Source of the DNA: Isochrysis galbana
Lineage: Eukaryota; Haptophyta; Isochrysidales; Isochrysidaceae
Assembly: GCA_018136815.1 (NCBI GenBank)
Contig: CM030945.1
Span: forward strand, 99,811 to 163,810
Reading direction: 5' to 3'
DNA length: 64,000 nucleotides
Below the pieces are notes generated by a model that was given only the letters and a program-made list of their open reading frames with translations, did no database searches and was not told the origin of the DNA. Below are positions 9,301 to 20,585 of this stretch, in pieces; within the stretch, counting starts at the first letter, position 1; each line of letters starts with the position of its first letter. The position numbers and the translations under genes are program-made.

Positions 9301-10966
9301 TCCTCGAAAATGGCGACATCGTCTCTCTCGAGCGGCGCGAGCCGTTAGTGCACTATGAGTCTGTCACGCCAGTGGTCTTCCCGCCGAAATCCTCCTCGGA
9401 TCGCACCGCCGTACTTGCTGCGCGCCAGTCCTCTCCGCTGGTGTCCACACCGCCCTTCTATCCGCCCGTGCAGTCCACAGCTCGCGCGGCCATGTCAGCC
9501 GCCGCGAGCGAGTCGTCGCCGCCAGAGGCCTCCGGAAGCGCGGTGCCATCATGGGCACCATCGTCCTCAGCGAGAGGAACCTTCGCTTCGCCCTCATCCA
9601 CAGCAGGGGAAGCGGAAGGTCACGTTCGTGCCGCCACACCTTCAAAAGCTCAAAATAGTATGGGCGGTGCTGGCACCGGCGTGCCGCCAGATCGCGCGGG
9701 TGCGACTCCTGGGATGATTCAAAGAGTGGCAGCCGCGCCATTGGGGTCATGGTGTATATGCCAGCATTGCAAGCCAATACGAGGTGACGAGCTATCGGGG
9801 TGCGCCCGCCGCCCACGATGACCTCCAATCGGAGGACGAGGCCCCCGCTCCGCTGCTTGGCCTGCTCATGCGCACGCGCAGCCCGGCACGCGCAGCGTGG
9901 CATGCGCACGCGACCCTTGGCATGCGCAAGGGAGCTCTGCAGGTGTCCCGTGCGTGAGATGGCGTGTCCCGACCCGTTTGACGGCGCCGCCTCTGCGATC
10001 CGCAGCGCTGCCCACGATGAGTCGTGCTCCTCGGGCGTCCTTCATCTGGCCGACTCCTCGTGCCGTGCCTTCCAGCGACAAGTCGCGATGGGCGGGCATC
10101 TACCCATCGTGGGCGCTGAAGCGCAAACGGCGCTCAACGTGCACATGCTCCCTGTTGGCATGGGCGAACTGACCGGCTTCGTCACCACGATAGTCGTATT
10201 TGTGCGAGATCGCCGGGGAATCCTTCTAGATGTCAGCTTCAGCCCTCCTCAACCACTCAGCTTGCTATGTGGCTGTTCCCTAACCAAGCACACGCCTGAG
10301 ATCCCCTCAGCTGTGCTAAATCCGCTCGCGGGGCATGCCGGTCGAGGCCGCTTCCGCGAGCCAACACCCATCAATTCATTTCGATGCGGCTAATCACGAC
10401 TCCCCTTCTCGCTCGCTACGGATTTACCCTCACGTTCACCCCCCCCCCACCCCCACCCCACCCCCATGCCCACCCCACCGCCACACGCACACGCACGCAC
10501 CTACCCAGATCCATCCGGGATGCACAGGTCTCAATGGCGGTCACGCGCGGCTGCCTCAACATTATCGATGTCCACTCCGAGACACTTGTACCCGGGCAAG
10601 AGGCGGCATTCCAATTCACCGTGCAGGTCGCCCCGCGCACACTCCTCCGCTTCCCGCGTGCTGACATCTCTGGGGTGTGCTTTTTGGCATCGGCCGAATC
10701 TTGAATCGCCGTTGCGGCGCCCACCATTTCACCCCACAAACCGTCTCACTTGGTTGCAGATAAGCGACGCGTCCATGCTGCAAACACTCACTTATGGCGT
10801 AGAAAAGGTGGCCGGTGCAGTCAAGGTGAGGGCCCCCGCCATGTGCACCGTGCCGTTGACGGAGGTGCAAGGCCCCGATCTTACATTTCGGATGTGCAAA
10901 ATTTTCTTACCTGCCGTCAGCCACGCGGTGCCTAGCCGGTACCCGATCACACCAATTGACGCATAG
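6396..10966 (+). CDS. RSH: RelA/SpoT homologue: (p)ppGpp hydrolase/synthetase, ten exons
   Basis: Exons: 6396-7031, 7188-7745, 7850-7983, 8234-8492, 8642-8890, 9012-9183, 9277-9799, 10006-10231, 10528-10626, 10760-10966 (the last end is uncertain; a donor-like AAG|GTGAGG lies at 10825). All phases agree, giving about 1020 residues. The N-terminus has a hydrophobic signal ([18 protein letters not shown]) then Ser/Pro-rich sequence, fitting a bipartite complex-plastid leader. HD hydrolase: [15 protein letters not shown] (about 179-188) and ADRLHNMRT (about 337-345). Synthetase: [27 protein letters not shown] and [26 protein letters not shown] through [14 protein letters not shown]/zinc-type segment ends [14 protein letters not shown], and an ACT domain starts around [12 protein letters not shown]. 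Key residues of both catalytic domains are present, so it is probably bifunctional. There is an unusual ~90-residue insert within the HD domain and an acidic insert in the synthetase. Intron 4 is GC-AG. Confidence 0.88.
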
Positions 10967-12756
10967 ACGCACCTGTGTTCTTGCTTGCCATTCTAGTGGC
11001 GCGCGTTTCAGTCCCACTGCCCCGATGCCCTCCGACGAACCAGGTGGTGCGCGGCGGTATGGAGGAGATGATGCGTGAGTCGCCCGCGGGGTTTTGGGCT
11101 AACTGCGCCCTTCCACGTGCATCCGACGTTACAACCTCGAAGCCATTCGACGCCTCGGATGCCCCGACTGGCACTGGTGGCCACTCGCGGTAGCTCCATC
11201 TTTGCCGTGTCGATGGCGCCCCGCGCCAGGTCACACGCTCGAGCGCGTCGCGTATGCGATTCGGGCGCCGCGCCTCGTTCCATGCTCGAAGATGCGCGGT
11301 GATTGCCCAAACAGTCGATTCGCGCCTTCCCCTTGATGCTCTCGGGCAAACTCTCCAATTCCCCCTGTCCAACCTATTGCGCCTGTATTATTCGTCGTGC
11401 AAGTCCTCTTCTTGCCCACGCCTTTCTCGCATATTGTCACGCGTGCCCATTCACCGGAGATTGAGACTCGCCTCTCGAGCACGCACTGGGTCGCCCCTGA
11501 CCAACTGTATGCTACTCTTCGGATCCCCGCCGCCTTCGCCGATTGCTCTTTGATAGGCACAACATGTTGCCTTGCCTGTGGCGGCGGGCTTGACCCATGC
11601 CCATCTTGCTGCCGCTTGGGCTCCGTCCCCATCATCGCTCCGCCGTTCGGAAGGCAGCTGTATGGTGGCTTATCATGTCTGCAAGCAGCACCGGTGGGAT
11701 GGACCTTGAGCCCGCCGTCTGTGAGATCGAACACGTGTTGGGATCCTCGCGTTTTGGGCTATCCCATCAACGTGGCCGGCTGAGGATTCTTTGTGCATGG
11801 TTCCATGGGACTGACATCCTGGCGAAGCGACGCATGGACACCGCTCGCCGTGTATAACATGCTTGGCATCTCTCTTCTAGGTTCTAGCACGCATGGGCTG
11901 TTGTCGCCGTGCATGCGTTTCTTGCATAATTGTGAACTCAAATATTCAGCGATGGGCTTTGCATTCTCGCTGCGGTGCAAAAGCAAGCGCACGACGTGTG
12001 ACTTTTGCAACCGAACGGATTCGAAGATCGGGGTTCGCCTCAGCGTTCATCCTCTACTGCCACTTCCGGCTGTCGTTTCAGCTCGCCTTGTCCACGAGGC
12101 CACCTGATGTGGCACCGAGGCAAGATCATGGCAACGCCCGATGATAGTTGTTGTAGACATGATGGACGAGAAACAAGTACGTCTCTTAGGCCCGGGGAGT
12201 ACAGCGCACAACGCTGCGAAACCAACGCTAGCACCAACTGTCATTCCTTCAAACTTCCTTCGCAAGAGCCAAGGCGCTAGTGCGAGCTGAAGATATGGAA
12301 GATCATGGTTGTCTGAGGCCAATGCCACTGGCCGTCGCGTCTAGACACACCTTTGGTGTAGGGCAGGCGATGGCTTTGAAATAAAACCAATTCCAATTCC
12401 CTGATTTTCCAAACCACTCTAGGTAGCCATATTCTCTCCCGATCCCGGAAAGCACCACACACGGAAGGTGAAGGTGAGGGCAAAAGTGCTGGTGAAGACT
12501 AGCTCTACAAATTTGGCCATGGGGAGAGGCTAAGCATGTATTGGAGGGAAAGATGAATTGGTTTAGTTGGTGGGATTCCCCGATTCTTCAACCTATGCTA
12601 TCCTTGAGGTACCATCTCGCCCTCAAGCTTCTCAACTTCGGGCCAAACTTCCAGACACTAGACACTAGCGAAAGGCCACTCACGAGTCACGAGCGAGCGA
12701 GCGAGGACGCCCGGCCGATACAACGGATTAAGACCAACGGCGGGAGGAGCTACCCA
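10967..12756. other. long spacer downstream of RSH; no gene recognised
   Basis: About 1.8 kb of intermediate GC with only short frames. None carries a recognisable motif, and no consistent exon chain could be built. It may hold the 3' UTR of RSH and old degraded elements. Confidence 0.35.
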
Positions 12757-13449
12757 GGTGCCGTTCCGTCAATTATGGGATAAATCGAATGGAGCCATCA
12801 AATGTTCATAGTCATTTATAGAACAATATTGCACACACCCTGTTATCGACTTTTAATATCTACGGTGAACACATCGCGCCGCGCGCTTTCAGAACGCAAC
12901 TAGCTCACATCGCACCGCGCACTTCAGTCCCGCCGGTGCGCGGACGCGCTGTTCATGGCGATGTTGCTCGCGGCGATGTCAGCCTGAATGAACGAGATAG
13001 GGACAGGCCAGGATTTCGGAAATTTTTTCGAAATTTGGGCTCATTTTCCGAGCGTCGATTTCGTTCGAAATTTCGCGAAATTTGGGCCGTGTGGCGGAGA
13101 CGGTGGAGGAGGAGACGGCGGCGGCCTCGACGGGGGTGGCGGCGAAGGCGGAGGCGGAGACGGCCTTCCCGCGAGAGATCTCTCTTAAACTGCATGTTTA
13201 TGTAATTGTGTGAACCGCAGAGAAACAAGCTACTGCGTCTCCACGGGGGGCGCGCTGGTTCGTCATGAAAAAGACACTTCGCCCAAAATAGATAAATCCT
13301 TAAAAGCACATGGTAGCGCACGGCGTCTCCACGTGCACTGTCGCCCAAAATAGATACATCCTTAAAGGCACACGGTAGATTTGTATAAATAACTATGGAC
13401 ATTTGATAGCTCAATTCGACTGATGTCCCACAATTGACGGAACGACACC
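12757..13449. mobile_element. TIR element, about 70-bp inverted repeats (family D)
   Basis: The left end GGTGCCGTTCCGTCAATTAT and the following 50 bp match the reverse complement of the right end (13380-13449, ...TTGACGGAACGACACC), including the inner CATCAAATGTTCATAGT segment. The flanks share only CA, so the target-site duplication is short or lost. The interior has no transposase; 13100-13165 is a GGCGGAGGCGG-type repeat. A left half recurs at 47726-47960, and a diverged end abuts the gap at 37100-37188. It is a non-autonomous DNA transposon. Confidence 0.72.
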
Positions 13450-13540
13450 CATCACACGGAGCACGGAGCAAAGCAAAGACACGTTCACACGATGCGGAGT
13501 AAAAGGAGAAATGGCAAAGACAATTTGTGCCGCCGCTGCA

Positions 13541-13929
<389 letters not shown>

Positions 13930-13931
<2 letters not shown>

Positions 13932-15010
13932 CGGCACACCTCGAGTGCTCCGTTTCCGTTGCCGAGGCGTAGTATGCCAGCACCTGCCGTCGCCGCGCCA
14001 CCGCTGCAGCCAAGAGCATTTCCTCCTTCTCCTCCTCCCCCCCTCCCCCCCCCCCCTTCAAAGGAGCCACGGCAGTAGCAGGAGCTGCGGCCCTCGACAT
14101 GAGAGCCTCCTGGCTTGCTGGATTGTGAATTGCAGTGGCTTTTCTCTTTTTCATAGAATGTAAAATGGTTTTCTTTAACCCAATCTACCGAATGACCGCA
14201 GCTCTCCTTTCTTCCCTTCGCTCTCTCTCCCCCCCTCCCCGCGCCGGCGGCGCACGAGAGACGCCGCCGCTCTCTCTCCCACTCCCAGGAGAAAAAGTCC
14301 CCGCGAGCGCGGCGCGGGAACAGAGCGCAGTCAGAATAACCACCTCGCGGGCGTTTCTTCCAGTCTACGCGACTTGCATAGTGCCTTCCAGCAAGGGACA
14401 CACCATCAACGCTCAAGGGGACCAACAAAACTCTACAGTTTCATAGTGCCTTCCAGCGTTCTCGCTCTCGCCCGCACTCTGCTGGTCGTTCCGGTTGCCC
14501 TCAAAGCCGGTCGTCCTGGGCGGCCTGCGACGCGAGACCAGCGACGGGCGACCTGCGACACTCGCACACGCCGCGTGCTGCCGTCGGCAGCACACGACGG
14601 CTATCGTGCCGTAGGACGCACGCGCGCCCTGTGCCGCGCCCCCCACCCTGCGTCGCCTCGAGCGACGCGCGACGCGTCCAGGGCATCGCGGGGCGCCGCC
14701 TCCGACGCAGGGCGCCGCGCGTGTCACGTGGGCGCCGACGCGCCATGCGATGCTCCGACGCGTGGGGCGGCGGCTCGGCGGCGAGCGACGCCCGGAGCGA
14801 CTTCCGACTCGGTGTCCGCCCTGCGTCGCGCCAGAGTGCGCACGCCGCGCTCGCCGTCGTGCGTCGGCGCCGCAGCACCCCACGGCGCCCGGGGCGACGC
14901 AGGGCGGCCCGCAACTCCGGCCCGCCGTATGTCACGCGGCATGTCGTATGGATACTTCCGCGACGTGCGGTATAAATAAATGTAACTTACGATAGGGGGG
15001 GTGGTCCCCC
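13930..15010. other. spacer: duplicated short motif and CGACGC-rich block
   Basis: CATAGTGCCTTCCAGC occurs twice (14378 and 14443). From 14500 to 14950 the sequence is extremely GC-rich with recurring CGACGC / GCGCCG words on both strands; overlapping Arg/Ala ORFs in every frame argue against real coding. No gene supported. Confidence 0.4.
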
Positions 15011-15014
15011 TGAC

Positions 15015-16115
15015 GCATGGCGACGCGCCGCAGGGGCCGGGGCGGAAGAGAATGGAACGAGGGAGAGGGGGGGATTTGCACCCCCCCCGATGGAGTGTGG
15101 TGAGAAACGAGACCCGTTTGCATTAGCAAACGGGCGGAGGGGGGCGGCTGGCGACAGGAGACAGGAGGGAGATGGGAAGGGAGCGGCTCAAGACGTCTTG
15201 GGATACACCTGTGGCAGGTATCTTCGGGGCGCAGTTGCTTATTTCTCGAGAACCGCTCGAGGCGTGAGCTGGTAAGGGCCGTTCTTCTTCTTTGACGAGA
15301 GGTTCCTCCCCCCCCCCCGGTGCTTTTTCCCGGAGAGTCGCCCGACGTAGGTCGTAGGTCGGTCCGCCTCAATGGATGGGTTTTCCCTCATTTTAACTTG
15401 TGGACAACTTGTGGGGAGTTAGAATGGGAGCCGGGGGCATGTGAGGGGGGAGACTTGGAGGGGCGCATAGGTGTATGTATCTGTGTCAACAGCACGCGCC
15501 AAGGTGTACGGGCAGGTGCGCTGAGGGCTGTCGTGTTAGTACCCTAGATGTTAAACACGGTGGGTCAGGTCTAGAAACACACCAAAAACAGCTGTTTTTG
15601 GCTTTTTTGGAAACACGGTGAAACAGAGTACCGAAAACAGCGGGTCATATACATATACAGTGTATTATACGTATATATTTATATCCATCTCCCGTAGGCT
15701 CACAGCTCACAGCTACCGGTAGTTCCTGTGGGAGTGTAATTGTAATTATTGTAACTGTGTAACTGTCAAGCAGTCAAGCATGATTGTGATTGATGATTGA
15801 TTGTCTTGCATCCAACTAGGTGGTAGGTGGTAGGTGGTGGTAGCTAGTGGTGTAGTGGTGCAGGTGGGAGGCCAGGCAATCAGGTGGCGGGATTGATTAT
15901 GCTATGGCTATGGCCTCGCTCGCATGCACGCTCACTCACCGCGCGCGCGCAGCGCGCAACCCTCTGTTCCGGACATGGGGGTCTCCTAGAAACACGGTGA
16001 AAAACACTGTTTTTGACTTCCGTAGAAACACACTGTTCCTGTGTTTAACATCTAGGGTTAGTACCGGGCTAGTGAGAGAGTGAGAGTAGTGGTACTAATG
16101 CTCAGTTAGATTTGT
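15015..16115 (+). mobile_element. repeat family C, internally deleted copy carrying a nested insertion
   Basis: Flanks match 3890-4135 and 4775-4990, but the roughly 640 bp between them, including the leader and start codon, are missing at about 15363. The copy is split at 15543 by the TIR element described next; removing that element and one 8-bp duplication restores the family-C order GTTAGTACCGGGCTAGTGAG. Confidence 0.65.
15543..16056. mobile_element. 514-bp TIR element with 8-bp target duplication (family E, copy 1)
   Basis: The ends are CCTAGATGTTAAACAC and its inverted partner GTGTTTAACATCTAGG. The flanks at 15535-15542 and 16057-16064 are both GTTAGTAC, a perfect 8-bp duplication. The interior is non-coding, with several AAACACGGTGAAA and AAAACAGCTGTTTTTGG motifs near both ends. 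The size, lack of transposase and 8-bp duplication fit a MITE of the hAT (or P/Merlin) type. It is nested in a family-C repeat, so it is the younger insertion. Confidence 0.88.
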
Positions 16116-16329
16116 TTCGGGATTGATAGCTCGTAGCTCGTGCCCTATGTATCGGTCATGCGGCCATGTTTGTCGTGGCTTGGCGGGAAGGCTCGTGGTG
16201 GCAGTAGGGTAGCGGCCCTGCTTCTCCTTCGCGACTTAAAGAAAGGGCTCCCCGCCGGCTCCAACACCGTCCAACGCGCGACGGACTACTTTTACTTTCG
16301 AGGTGTGTGGCGAGCCGAGCGAGGGGCGA

Positions 16330-16514
16330 GCCCTCCCCCCCGCCCTTGCCCCCCCCCCCCCCCCATCCCCTTCCCTTCCCCTCCCTAACCCGTCGGGAGG
16401 GGGAAGGGGGGGGGGGGGGGGAGAAGGGGGGGGAGGGAAGGGGGGGGGGGGAGAGGAGGGGCTCTCGCCCGGCCCAGAGAGCTCGGGCCTCTTCTCCTGC
16501 GGGAGGGAGGGAGG

Positions 16515-16550
<36 letters not shown>

Positions 16551-17120
16551 AGAAAGGGGACAACGCTCGCCGCGCCCCAGCCGAGCGCGGCAGCGAGAGA
16601 GAGGGGACTCCACGCAGAGAGGAGAGAGGAGTGTCACGCCTGTAGAGCTTACAGAACTAGAGCAGGATTCTCTCTCTCCCTCTCGCTCTCTCTCTCTCTC
16701 GCTCTCTCTGTCCCCCCCCCTCTCTTTTCTCCTCTATTCTCTACTGTCGAGTATTCTCCCTCGACTCTCTCAATGACTCTCTCTCTCTCTCTCCTGTTGT
16801 TTGATCCCTCTCGTTTCACCACCAATCCCCAACGCCCCCCCTTCCCCCTCTCTCCCCCCCTCTCTTCTCCCTCAGCCGTTTCTTCCCGCTCTCTCCTGTG
16901 TACAGTGCTCGGAGGGAATCATATTTACTCGGAGTCCATCAGAGAAACGTACTCACGAGACCGACCGACCCACCGGCCGACCGACCGAGCAGAGAACTCA
17001 ACGGGTAGAAAAGAGAATACTTGTACAGGGAGAGAGGGAGAGAGAAGGGGGGGGAGGGGGGAGGGAGAGGGAGAGAGGGAGAGAGAGGGAGAGGGAGGGA
17101 GAGAGAGAGAGAGGGAGCGA
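16330..17120 (+). repeat. alternating C, G, GA and CT tracts upstream of the TIR gene
   Basis: C-runs at 16336-16370, G-runs at 16403-16455, (GA)n at 16515-16547, CT-rich 16660-16900, and GA-rich 17028-17115. This occupies the promoter/5' UTR region of the gene that starts at 17252. ORFs across it are low-complexity artefacts. Confidence 0.8.
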
Positions 17121-17251
17121 ACGAACGTGGTTGTGTCGAACGAGAGCCAGAGCGCACACAGGAAGAGAGACCGTAGAGCTCTCTTCCCTTCCCCCCCATC
17201 CCCTGCCCCCCCTCTCCCCCTGACTGCCCTCCCGACCTCTCAAGACTCCCG

Positions 17252-19682
17252 ATGTCTCCCCCCGCTCTGGGTGGCTCCGCCAAGGTGGCTCCCAGCAGCG
17301 CAGCCCTCGAGCTCGAGGACGCCTCGGCGGCTCCAGCGGCTCTCACCGAGGCTGCAGCCGCTTCCACTGCGGTGAAGCCGAGCGAGCCCGTGGCTGATGT
17401 CGTCTCACAGCCGGCCGATCACTCCAAGAGCTTCCGCGTCGTCCGAATCCACTCGCACATCCACGACGTCCGCCGTGAGAGGACGCTTCACAAATGTGTG
17501 ACACGCCTCGGCTTGCAGTACACCTCAGCCTCACAGGTGGTGCTCCAGCTACCCATCTTCGTCATTTGCGTCCTCTTCATCGTCTCGCTCAACCTCAAAG
17601 TGAAAATCTCGGCGCTGCAGACGCCCGTCGTGCTCTCTGCGCTCTCCTCGTGGACCAATTGCATCTTCCTCACGCTACCGCTCGTGCTCATGATCCTGCA
17701 CTACTCCGCTGCCCGGCACGCAAGGGCGGTAGCGCGCTCCATCACCAAGCAGGCAGAGCGCAAGCGCCAGATCACCTCGTGGAACGACGACGACATCGCT
17801 CTGGCGAAGCAAGAGGGGAGCAGACTGGGTGTCACGGCGGTCAGTTTATATGTGTTCGTGCCGCTAGCGTGCCTTCTGGCCTTTGTGGGCGCAGTGTTCA
17901 ACGCGGGCTCGATGTCGGCGAATGGAACCAGGCTTGCCATCATTGCCTTGGGCATCATCCTCTTCTACGCAATTGTTGTTTGCTCGGTCCACGTCTTCGT
18001 CCGCGGCCTACTGCGCAGAGAGAAGGACAACTGTCACAACTATGTCACCTTTTCGCTTGAGCCCACCTTCCTCGGCCTCATCGTTTTCCAGCTCTTCCTC
18101 ACCAGCTTTGTCATCCTCATTCAGCTCACCGTGCCCAGCTCGCCAGGTGGGTGGACAGTATGCGCGCAAATGGGAGCAGCACGCGCTCCTTGAGTTGCTC
18201 GGCGCGCCCGCTTTCGCCTCGATCGCTCCCTACCCTTGCACACCCTCACCCGCTGCCCCTCAGGCACCAACATTCTGCTCTCCGCCGGCACCTTTTCGTC
18301 CGAGGTGTTTGTTTACCCCAGCTTCGACGAATGCATCGCACACGTGAATGCCAGCTATTTGGACCGATACTGTCAACGGAGCGAGTCGCTGCAGCTTCCG
18401 TGGCAGCAATTTGGCGGCGGACTCAACATAGTGTGCGACGACGGGGGTTGGGGCGTCTTCAACTCTCTCTTCTCTGCGTGCCGTTCGCTCGTGGCCGAGA
18501 GCGTGGTCAAGGGCCCGGTTGGCGATAACCTCTTCGCGCAGCTGTACGTCAGCGGGCTCGTCCTTGTGAAGGAATACCTCGCGTCTGCTGATCCGTCGCT
18601 GAACATTGGCAACTTCATGCGCCAAGGAAGCTGGTACCTGCGTACGGCCATCGTATCGGGCTTCTTGGTCGCCATCTGCGTCGCGCCGCTCGCGGCCCAC
18701 GCCTTCTACGTGCTGACGAGCCAGGACTCCCTTGCGCCGTGGTTCGCCTATCTCGCACGCCTGCTGGGTGCATTTTGCCTGGTTTTGAGCCTGGCAATGA
18801 TCTTTGTGCACTTCCTCGTGCGCAAATTCACTGCCGTGAACAGCACGACTTTCTTCATCTCATACAAGCAGGACGACCAGGCCGATGGCGCCGTGGGCAT
18901 GCTCTACAACTTCCTTCCGGGAAAGAACCACTGGCTTGACAAGATGATGACAGATCGATCGGTAACTGGCATGATCAAGGGTGTGGAGACGTGCGACGTC
19001 TTCTTGGCTGTCATCTCCCCGCGCTATTTTAGATCTTGGTATTGCTGCCTCGAGCTGCGCACCGCCATGCTGAACAAGAAGCCGATTCNNNNNNNNNNNN
19101 NNNNNNNNNNNNNNNNNNNNNNNNNNNNNNNNNNNNNNNNNNNNNNNNNNNNNNNNNNNNNNNNNNNNNNNNNNNNNNNNNNNNNNNNAGCTCGTCTTCA
19201 ACGCCCACAAGACTACGGTGCAGTCGGTTCTCAACATACTGCAGCAAAATCCCGAGTTGAGCCCGTTGCAGGCGATTGAAATCTTGCCCATTCACGAGGA
19301 AATCCAAATGATTGGGCCGTGCGTGGAGAGGATAACAGAGCAAGTGCGCCTAGAGAAAGTGAAGCCTGTGTTTGGACAAGGAGATGGTCTCGCTCCGGTG
19401 CCGTACCAAATCGGTGAGCACTCCTTCGAGGACGAGACGGCCGAGAAGCTAGCGGAAAAGGCGAAAGCCATGGAAGCTCAGGATAAGGAGAAGAGGGGCA
19501 GCCTAGCCGAGGCGCCGCCCAACTCCATCGCGGCCGCTGCGGCTGTGCTCCAATCTAGGGAGGCCAGAGAGCTACTCGAAGACCATGAGTCGCGGATGCG
19601 AGCGGTAGAAGCCAAGCTTAAACACCTCTTCACACGTACGGGTGCCTATGAGTTCCAGCACAACGTTAACCCCTTCATGTGA
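17252..19682 (+). CDS. multi-pass membrane protein with cytosolic-type TIR domain (interrupted by gap)
   Basis: Exon 1 is 17252-18146; intron 18147-18263 (GT-AG, phase 1); exon 2 starts 18264 and reads to the gap at 19089; the stop is at 19680. The Ala/Ser-rich N-terminus (1-60) is followed by five hydrophobic segments (about 96-115, 130-150, 193-217, 227-250, 273-294), a ~130-residue loop with four Cys (322, 335, 356, 371) and an N-A-S sequon, two more segments (about 426-449, 457-484), then a TIR domain from about 493. The TIR shows TTFFISYKQDD, GVETCDVFLAVISPRYF and SWYCCLEL; the Glu (about 562) sits where TIR NADases have their catalytic residue. The gap removes the rest of the TIR and shifts the frame. 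After it come LVFNAHKTTVQSVLNILQQN and a helical, probably coiled-coil tail. It may be a receptor or an NAD-cleaving sensor; the ligand is unknown. Confidence 0.78.
19089..19188. other. assembly gap (100 N) inside the TIR domain
   Basis: Exactly 100 N, so its true length is unknown. The reading frame differs on the two sides. Confidence 0.99.
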
Positions 19683-20053
19683 GTGGGCGCCGCAAAGGTA
19701 CAGTTCGTCTCCCTCCTCCGACGACCGGGCCTCCATGACCTATCAAGTGGCGATCGCAACCCACCGTCAGCACACGTTCGCCTTCCGTGTGCGTGCGCAA
19801 GAGTGCGTTGATCGTCGAATCCATGCCACATACTTGTTTGCGCGCGGCACCCATGCAGCATTGCGCACCGGCAGCCTCTCCGCCGAAGGCGGTATGTACG
19901 AAAAGATTCTTGGGAGATGTCCGTGGTTTCGATACCGATGCAATTTATGTCATGTAGGATATTCAAATAGCATTTAGAACTAGTAGAAGAAGATGTTGTT
20001 GTCATTCATGCCAATTTAGTCTTGGGATTTCCGGGCATGAATATTTGAGCTGA
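19683..20053. other. downstream region of the TIR gene
   Basis: Probable 3' UTR and spacer. No gene or recognisable repeat seen. Confidence 0.4.
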
Positions 20054-20157
20054 GTCTACGCTCACACAAGCGACAAGCGTTTGGGTCGTAACAACTCTAC
20101 TGGGTCTACGCTCACACAAGCGACAAGCGTTTCGGTGGTCGTAACAACTCTACTGGG
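20054..20157 (+). repeat. two-copy tandem repeat, about 50 bp
   Basis: GTCTACGCTCACACAAGCGA... is repeated at 20104 with a 3-4 bp insertion in the second copy (TTTGGGTCG versus TTTCGGTGGTCG). Both end with AACAACTCTACTGGG. Confidence 0.85.
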
Positions 20158-20186
20158 TGACGAATTGGGCAGACCCATTAGGTCTT

Positions 20187-20457
20187 AGGGCAATGAGGAG
20201 GGAGCGAAGCCGGCGGTTGGGCGCGGGCCGCGAGCCGCACTCCCAGGCCCGCATGGGCCTGCTCTTGTACTGACTCCCCCCCCATCCCTGGTCGCCAGGC
20301 AAAAGGCAAACAGGCAAACAGGGGACTCAGGGCGGCACCCAAGGCCAGCGAGGCGAGCGAGGGAGAGGCAGAGGGGGCCAAGGGCTGAGCCCCAGCCTCC
20401 ACTGCCCCCTGAGCTGCCCCTGCTGGCCCTCTGGGCGCCCCTGAAGGACCTCTGAGA
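20187..20457 (+). repeat. dispersed repeat family A, copy 2
   Basis: Matches 1455-1675 with small indels, for example a duplicated GGCAAACA unit near 20305. It is followed by GCATGGCGACGCGCCGCAGG (20477), a segment also found at 15015. Confidence 0.65.
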
Positions 20458-20585
20458 GCAGGCGCGTGGCGCGCCGCATGGCGACGCGCCGCAGGGACCG
20501 GGGCGGAAGAGAATGGAACGAGAGTGACTGCAGAGCGTCAAGTCGTAGTCGTAGTCGTGTCTCTTGATTCCCTAAGTCTAAAAAA

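Noticed and set aside
11231..11783. Overlapping ORFs on both strands downstream of RSH
   Set aside because: No recognisable motif, no matching splice chain with RSH, and composition equal in all frames.
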